From: Planctomycetota bacterium
Lineage (GTDB): Bacteria; Planctomycetota; Planctomycetia; Gemmatales; Gemmataceae
NCBI GenBank assembly: GCA_009920765.1
Contig: RFZJ01000053.1
Coordinates: 1 to 32,150, forward strand
Length of the DNA stretch: 32,150 nt
Reading direction: 5' to 3'
Positions 28,434 to 32,150 of this stretch are shown here, piece by piece (within the stretch, counting starts at the first letter, position 1; the number at the start of each line of letters is the position of its first letter). The translations under genes and the position numbers were made by a program. The notes under the pieces are model-generated. The model searched no databases and was not told where the DNA came from. It saw only the letters and a list, made by a program, of their open reading frames with translations.

Positions 28434-28927
28434 TGAGTAATTGTCTGATGCGAATTCAATTGCTGATAGCTCCTTTTTTGTTGATTGCTTTTGGATGTGC
28501 AGACAAAGGGCCACCTTTGGTTAAAGTTGAAGGTACCGTTAACCTTGATGGTGTTCCCTTGCCTTTCAAAAACATCATGTTTCATCCGGAGGGTAAAACT
28601 CCCGGAGCAGGGGCTGGTGGTAATACCGATGCCAACGGGTATTTCAATGTAATTGCAGTTCGCCCGGGGGCTACACGCGATACCCTCGGTGTTCCACCAG
28701 GATCTTATCGGGTCGTTCTCAACGAACCACTTATTCCAGTAGATATTCCTGCTGCGCCTGAGGGAAACGAACCCGCTCCAGCGATAGGGGTTCCCATTTC
28801 TAAGCCGGCCAAGAAAGGCTTTCGCATTCCGCCTGTTTATAGTGATCCGGAAAAAACACCTCTCAAAGCCGAGGTCAAACCCACTGGGGGATCCTTTAAC
28901 TTCGGATTAAAATCAAAGCCTGACTAA
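28433..28927 (+). CDS. Lipoprotein with carboxypeptidase-regulatory-like domain
   Basis: The 164-aa protein has a signal peptide that ends in lipobox LIAFGC (Cys at about residue 22). The mature region (VKVEGTVNLDGVPLPFKNIMF, then NTDANGYFNV and PPGSYRVVL) is a small beta-sandwich of the carboxypeptidase regulatory-like type that is very often encoded after DUF1559 genes in planctomycetes. The TAATG overlap with the upstream gene couples the pair. A function at the cell surface or periplasmic side is expected, but no activity is known. Confidence 0.85.
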   Translation: MSNCLMRIQLLIAPFLLIAFGCADKGPPLVKVEGTVNLDGVPLPFKNIMFHPEGKTPGAGAGGNTDANGYFNVIAVRPGATRDTLGVPPGSYRVVLNEPLIPVDIPAAPEGNEPAPAIGVPISKPAKKGFRIPPVYSDPEKTPLKAEVKPTGGSFNFGLKSKPD

Positions 28928-29004
28928 CTCTTCTTCCTTTCCCATTACCCACGCATAATCGTTGAAATCGTTAAAATTTATCCCGCCTCTTTTAGCTATG
29001 CTGC

Positions 29005-29032
29005 TTGACAATAGTGGATATTTGCTTTGAAT
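29005..29032 (+). promoter_or_regulatory. Candidate promoter of the tricorn-type protease gene
   Basis: TTGACA at 29005-29010 and TTGAAT at 29027-29032 are separated by 16 nt, about 52 bp before the ATG at 29085. The -35 is consensus and the -10 matches four of six positions. Confidence 0.35.
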
Positions 29033-29084
29033 TAAGCGATAATCGCTCCATAGATTTGTCGTTTTCTCAACCTAGGGTGAAGCA

Positions 29085-31484
29085 ATGTTTTCAATTCGCA
29101 TTCTTGGAATTCTTCTGGTGCTTGCTGCTGCGGGTGTTTCTTATGCTGAGGAAGCAAGGTTATTACGTTTTCCGGCAATCCATGGAGACCAGGTTGTTTT
29201 CACCTTTGCTGGTGACTTATACACAGTTAATTCCAAGGGGGGTGTTGCACGCAGGCTTACCTCCCATTCCGGTTTCGAGATGTTTCCGAAATTCTCACCC
29301 GATGGCAAATCGATTGCATTCACTGGCCAATACGATGGCAATACTGAAATTTACAAAATCCCCTCTACAGGCGGGGAACCCAAGCGACTCACCTGGACTT
29401 CTACCCTAGGCAGGGATGAGGTTTCAGATCGCATGGGGCCAAACAACATCACCCTCGGTTGGACTCCCGATGGCAAGGATGTTCTCTTTCGTTCGCGCAT
29501 GACCACCTTCAATGATTTTCTAGGCCAGCTTTATACTGTGAATGCCAATGGGGGATTGCATGAGGAACTGCCTCTTCCCCGCGGAGGTTTTGCTTCCTAT
29601 TCTCCAGATGGTTCCAAGATTGTTTACAACCGGATCTTCCGAGAGTTCCGTACTTGGAAGCGATATCGGGGCGGTATGTGTGATGATATCTGGACCTATG
29701 ATTTCAAAACCAAGAAGACCGAACAACTTGTGGACACTCTTGATCAGGAAATCGAACCCATGTGGTTTAAGGACCGCATTTATTTTCTCTCCGATCGTGA
29801 GCCATCAAAACGCATGAATCTTTATGTGCTTAATCTTGCAACCAAAGCCGTCAAACAAGTCACAACCTTTGCTGATTTCGATGTCAAATTCCCATCGCTT
29901 GGGGACAAGGCGATTGCATTCGAGCAAGCTGGGTATATATGGAAACTTGATCTCGAAACCGACAAGGTCGAAAAGATTCGCATCGAACTCAACGAGGATT
30001 TTGCTACCTCCCGCACCGCATTATTATCTGTCGCAGACAAAGTTGCTTCAGGTACGCCTTCCCCCGATGGAAAGCGCGTTTGCCTAAGCGCAAGAGGGGA
30101 ACTTTTTACCATTCCTGCAGGGCCTGGCATCACACGCAATTTTACCAACACGCCTGGAGCACATGACCGTGATCCACATTGGTCACCTGATGGTAAAAAT
30201 ATCGCATTCATTTCTGATATCTCGGGAGAAGACGAAATCATGCTGGTTTCTTCCGATGCCAAATCCGCTCCCACCGCCCTCACCACCAAGGGTGATGTCT
30301 ACAAGTATTCCCTCTCCTGGTCGCCCGATTCTAAAAAAATTCTTTGGACCGACCGCAAGTTCAGAGTTCGCTACCTTGATGTTGCAACCAAACAAATTAT
30401 TGAAGTGGCTCAATCCAAGCATTGGGAAATCAACGATGCGGTTTGGTCCCCAGATAGCAAATGGGTATCTTGGTCGGAAACCAGCGATACTGGCATGGAC
30501 AAGATCCGCATCTATAATCTTGAAACGAAAGTTGCTACCGATGTCACCGATGGTTGGCATGAATCCAACTCACCAGCTTTCTCAGGCGATGGGAAATTTC
30601 TTTTTTATGTCTCCAATCGTGATTTAAACCCTATTTACAGTTCCACCGAGTGGAACCATGCCTACCGTGATATGGCACGCATTTATGCAGTTGCCCTTGC
30701 GAAGGATACACCCTCGCCCTTTAAACCAAAGACCGATGAACCCGAAAACAAGCCCGTTGCTGATGCTAAAGAAAAGGATTCCAAAATCGATCTCACTGGC
30801 TTTTCGGATCGCACATTCCAGATTCCAACGCCAGCAGGCAATTATCGCAACCTTCAATCCGTGGGTTCCGCTGTCTGGTATATTCGTTCTTCCAGCAAGG
30901 ATCCACGATCCACCTTTGCAACCTATGATCTTGCCACCCGCGCAGAAACCAACCTGGGCTCTGTTGGTTCCTTTGATATCACTGCTGATGGCAAAAAAAC
31001 TCTCGTCTCTGTTGATGGAAAATTTGCAGTCATCGATCTTCCTAAGGGCCCCGTTACTCCATCTTCTTTCCTTGATCTATCAGGCATGGAAGTGCAACTC
31101 GATCGCAAGGCTGAATGGAAACAAATTTACCACGAATGCTGGCGTCAGATGCGCGACTTCTTCTACGATCCCAATCTTCATGGCGTTGATTGGGTCGCAC
31201 TTCGCAATCGCTATGAAACACTACTCCCCCATGTAAGGCATCGTGCTGATCTTTCCTATGTGATTGGTGAACTCATTGGCGAATTGAACGCAGGCCATGC
31301 TTATGTGGGTGGTGGCGATCTACCTGCTGTGCGCAAGATTCCGCTGGGCCAGCTTGGCGCAAAGCTTGAAAAGCACGCACCATCAGGGTATGTAAAAATC
31401 ACCCGCATACTTGAAGGTTCAACATGGGAACCAGGCTTGACTTCTCCCAAGCACTTGTTAATAAAGTTGGTAAGCCTGTTGTGA
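29085..31484 (+). CDS. Tricorn-type S41 peptidase, N-terminal part (frame broken in PDZ region)
   Basis: The intact ORF is 799 aa with a signal peptide (about 1-21, ending SYA). Two beta-propeller regions with repeated SPDGK-type blades follow (e.g. FSPDGKSIAF, WSPDGKNIAF, WSPDSKKILW, WSPDSKWVSW), as in tricorn peptidase. The C1 region has ELNAGHAYVGGG, where His738 corresponds to the tricorn catalytic His. The ORF stops at 31484 after ILEGSTWEPGLTSP, which is where the PDZ domain should begin. The catalytic core is encoded downstream in another frame. The propeller and His are therefore separated from the Ser, and a protein made from this ORF alone should be inactive as a peptidase. The break is either a real deletion or an assembly/sequencing fault. 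Confidence 0.85.
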   Translation: MFSIRILGILLVLAAAGVSYAEEARLLRFPAIHGDQVVFTFAGDLYTVNSKGGVARRLTSHSGFEMFPKFSPDGKSIAFTGQYDGNTEIYKIPSTGGEPKRLTWTSTLGRDEVSDRMGPNNITLGWTPDGKDVLFRSRMTTFNDFLGQLYTVNANGGLHEELPLPRGGFASYSPDGSKIVYNRIFREFRTWKRYRGGMCDDIWTYDFKTKKTEQLVDTLDQEIEPMWFKDRIYFLSDREPSKRMNLYVLNLATKAVKQVTTFADFDVKFPSLGDKAIAFEQAGYIWKLDLETDKVEKIRIELNEDFATSRTALLSVADKVASGTPSPDGKRVCLSARGELFTIPAGPGITRNFTNTPGAHDRDPHWSPDGKNIAFISDISGEDEIMLVSSDAKSAPTALTTKGDVYKYSLSWSPDSKKILWTDRKFRVRYLDVATKQIIEVAQSKHWEINDAVWSPDSKWVSWSETSDTGMDKIRIYNLETKVATDVTDGWHESNSPAFSGDGKFLFYVSNRDLNPIYSSTEWNHAYRDMARIYAVALAKDTPSPFKPKTDEPENKPVADAKEKDSKIDLTGFSDRTFQIPTPAGNYRNLQSVGSAVWYIRSSSKDPRSTFATYDLATRAETNLGSVGSFDITADGKKTLVSVDGKFAVIDLPKGPVTPSSFLDLSGMEVQLDRKAEWKQIYHECWRQMRDFFYDPNLHGVDWVALRNRYETLLPHVRHRADLSYVIGELIGELNAGHAYVGGGDLPAVRKIPLGQLGAKLEKHAPSGYVKITRILEGSTWEPGLTSPKHLLIKLVSLL

Positions 31485-32150
31485 TTAAAATCAACTCCAA
31501 GCCCGAATCCAATGGTGCAAGGGAAGTCGTTATAGTTCCGATCGATAATGAAGGGCCTCTCTATTATCGTGACTGGGTCGAAAAAAATCGCAAGCGTGTT
31601 GACGAAGCAACCAAGGGCAAAGTTGGTTACATTCATGTGCCCGATATGCTACAAACCGGCCTTAACGAATTTGCAAGGCAGTTCTATCCGCAATTAAAAA
31701 AGAGCGCCTTGATTATTGATATGCGTGGCAACGGAGGTGGTAATGTTTCACCCATGCTTATCGAAAGGCTTCGCAGAGAAATCGCAATGGTCGGAATCGC
31801 CCGTGGCACGCCGCCATCTGTTGATCCACGCGGTATGATGCATGGCCCCATGGTCTGCCTCATGAATGAATTCTCAGCTTCGGATGGCGATTTATTCCCT
31901 TACCGTTTCCGTCAGCACAAGCTTGGAAAGCTGATTGGTAAACGAAGCTGGGGTGGGGTGATAGGGATTCGTGGCACACTTCCACTTTTGGATGGTGGTA
32001 CTTTGAACAAACCTGAATTTAGCCGTTATGATATTGAAGGCAAGGAATGGATCATTGAAGGAAAGGGGCAAAACCTTTGGATTTGTTTTGGCTTGTTGCA
32101 AGCGAGATCGACGAAAGGCGTTGTCGCCATCCATGACTGCGACATCCTTA
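31439..32150 (+). pseudogene. Detached C-terminal catalytic part of the tricorn-type peptidase
   Basis: In a different frame from the preceding ORF, bases 31439 onward read DFSQALVNKVGKPVVIKIN, then KVGYIHVPDM, IDMRGNGGGNVSP, the nucleophile segment NEFSASDGD (Ser encoded at 31880-31882), GKRSWGGVIGIRG and RYDIEGKEWIIEG. These are the PDZ end and C2 catalytic domain of tricorn/S41 peptidases. Roughly 30-40 residues of the PDZ domain expected between LTSP and DFSQ are missing. No start codon with a ribosome binding site is seen here. After EGKG (about 32068) the translation no longer resembles the family in any forward frame, and the frame is still open at the window edge. Confidence 0.8.

Noticed and set aside
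31892..32134. Minus-strand ORF at the window end
   Set aside because: Most of it overlaps the well-conserved tricorn catalytic region in the other strand. Only the part beyond 32068 could be independent, and it is too short to judge.

Overview
The window looks like a chromosomal segment of a planctomycete, most likely of the Gemmataceae type. Four things point there: two DUF1559 proteins with prepilin-type N-termini, each followed by a small lipoprotein gene; two secreted giants (a multicopper oxidase and a cellulase/chitinase-like protein) that share an N-terminal P-S-L-x-x-L-E-x-R-x-x-P signature; FG-GAP-like repeats of the GAGAGGGP type; and a sialidase-family BNR protein and a tricorn-type protease. 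Base composition is AT-rich for that group (sample lines hand-counted at about 40-48% GC in core genes). The taxonomic call is inference.

Left part (1-4000). Two direct copies of a coiled-coil gene of unknown function (one cut by the window edge, one with a 330-bp in-frame internal deletion) bracket a visibly GC-richer block. That block holds a tandem two-domain esterase and a decayed isochorismatase-family gene with two frameshifts and a lost nucleophile. It looks like an acquired island.

Middle-left (4000-9550). A secreted multicopper oxidase fused to FG-GAP-like repeats ends at a clear intrinsic terminator. Endonuclease IV (nfo), an orphan small protein and a BASS-type transporter follow. 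The transporter sits downstream of a large GH63/MGH1-like glucosidase on the minus strand (9576-12323) and is probably co-transcribed with it.

Middle (12300-20500). An AT-rich divergent intergenic region with a 20-bp perfect palindrome separates the glucosidase from a dienelactone-hydrolase-like gene plus phosphoribosyltransferase pair. After an unknown membrane protein comes a housekeeping cluster: ligA, then a lemA + M48 metalloprotease operon on the minus strand, then nadD.

Right part (20500-32150). A 1209-aa modular secreted enzyme (two CBM2-like modules, GH5, Calx-beta, cadherin-like and GH18-like domains) ends at an intrinsic terminator. A nikR regulator, two DUF1559 + lipoprotein pairs flanking an opposite-strand sialidase-family gene, and a tricorn-type protease gene follow. 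The protease gene is broken by an apparent deletion at a 9-bp repeat inside its PDZ region, and its similarity to the family stops abruptly near 32070.

Together the accessory genes describe a surface and extracellular polysaccharide/protein degradation lifestyle (cellulase/chitinase-like, sialidase, esterases, glucosidase, tricorn peptidase) embedded among DNA repair/replication and NAD genes. I saw no rRNA, tRNA, CRISPR array or complete insertion sequence. I did not find a clearly new multi-gene system. The most unusual items are the GH5-GH18 fusion, the duplicated and mosaic coiled-coil gene around the GC-rich block, and the repeat-associated deletion in the tricorn gene.
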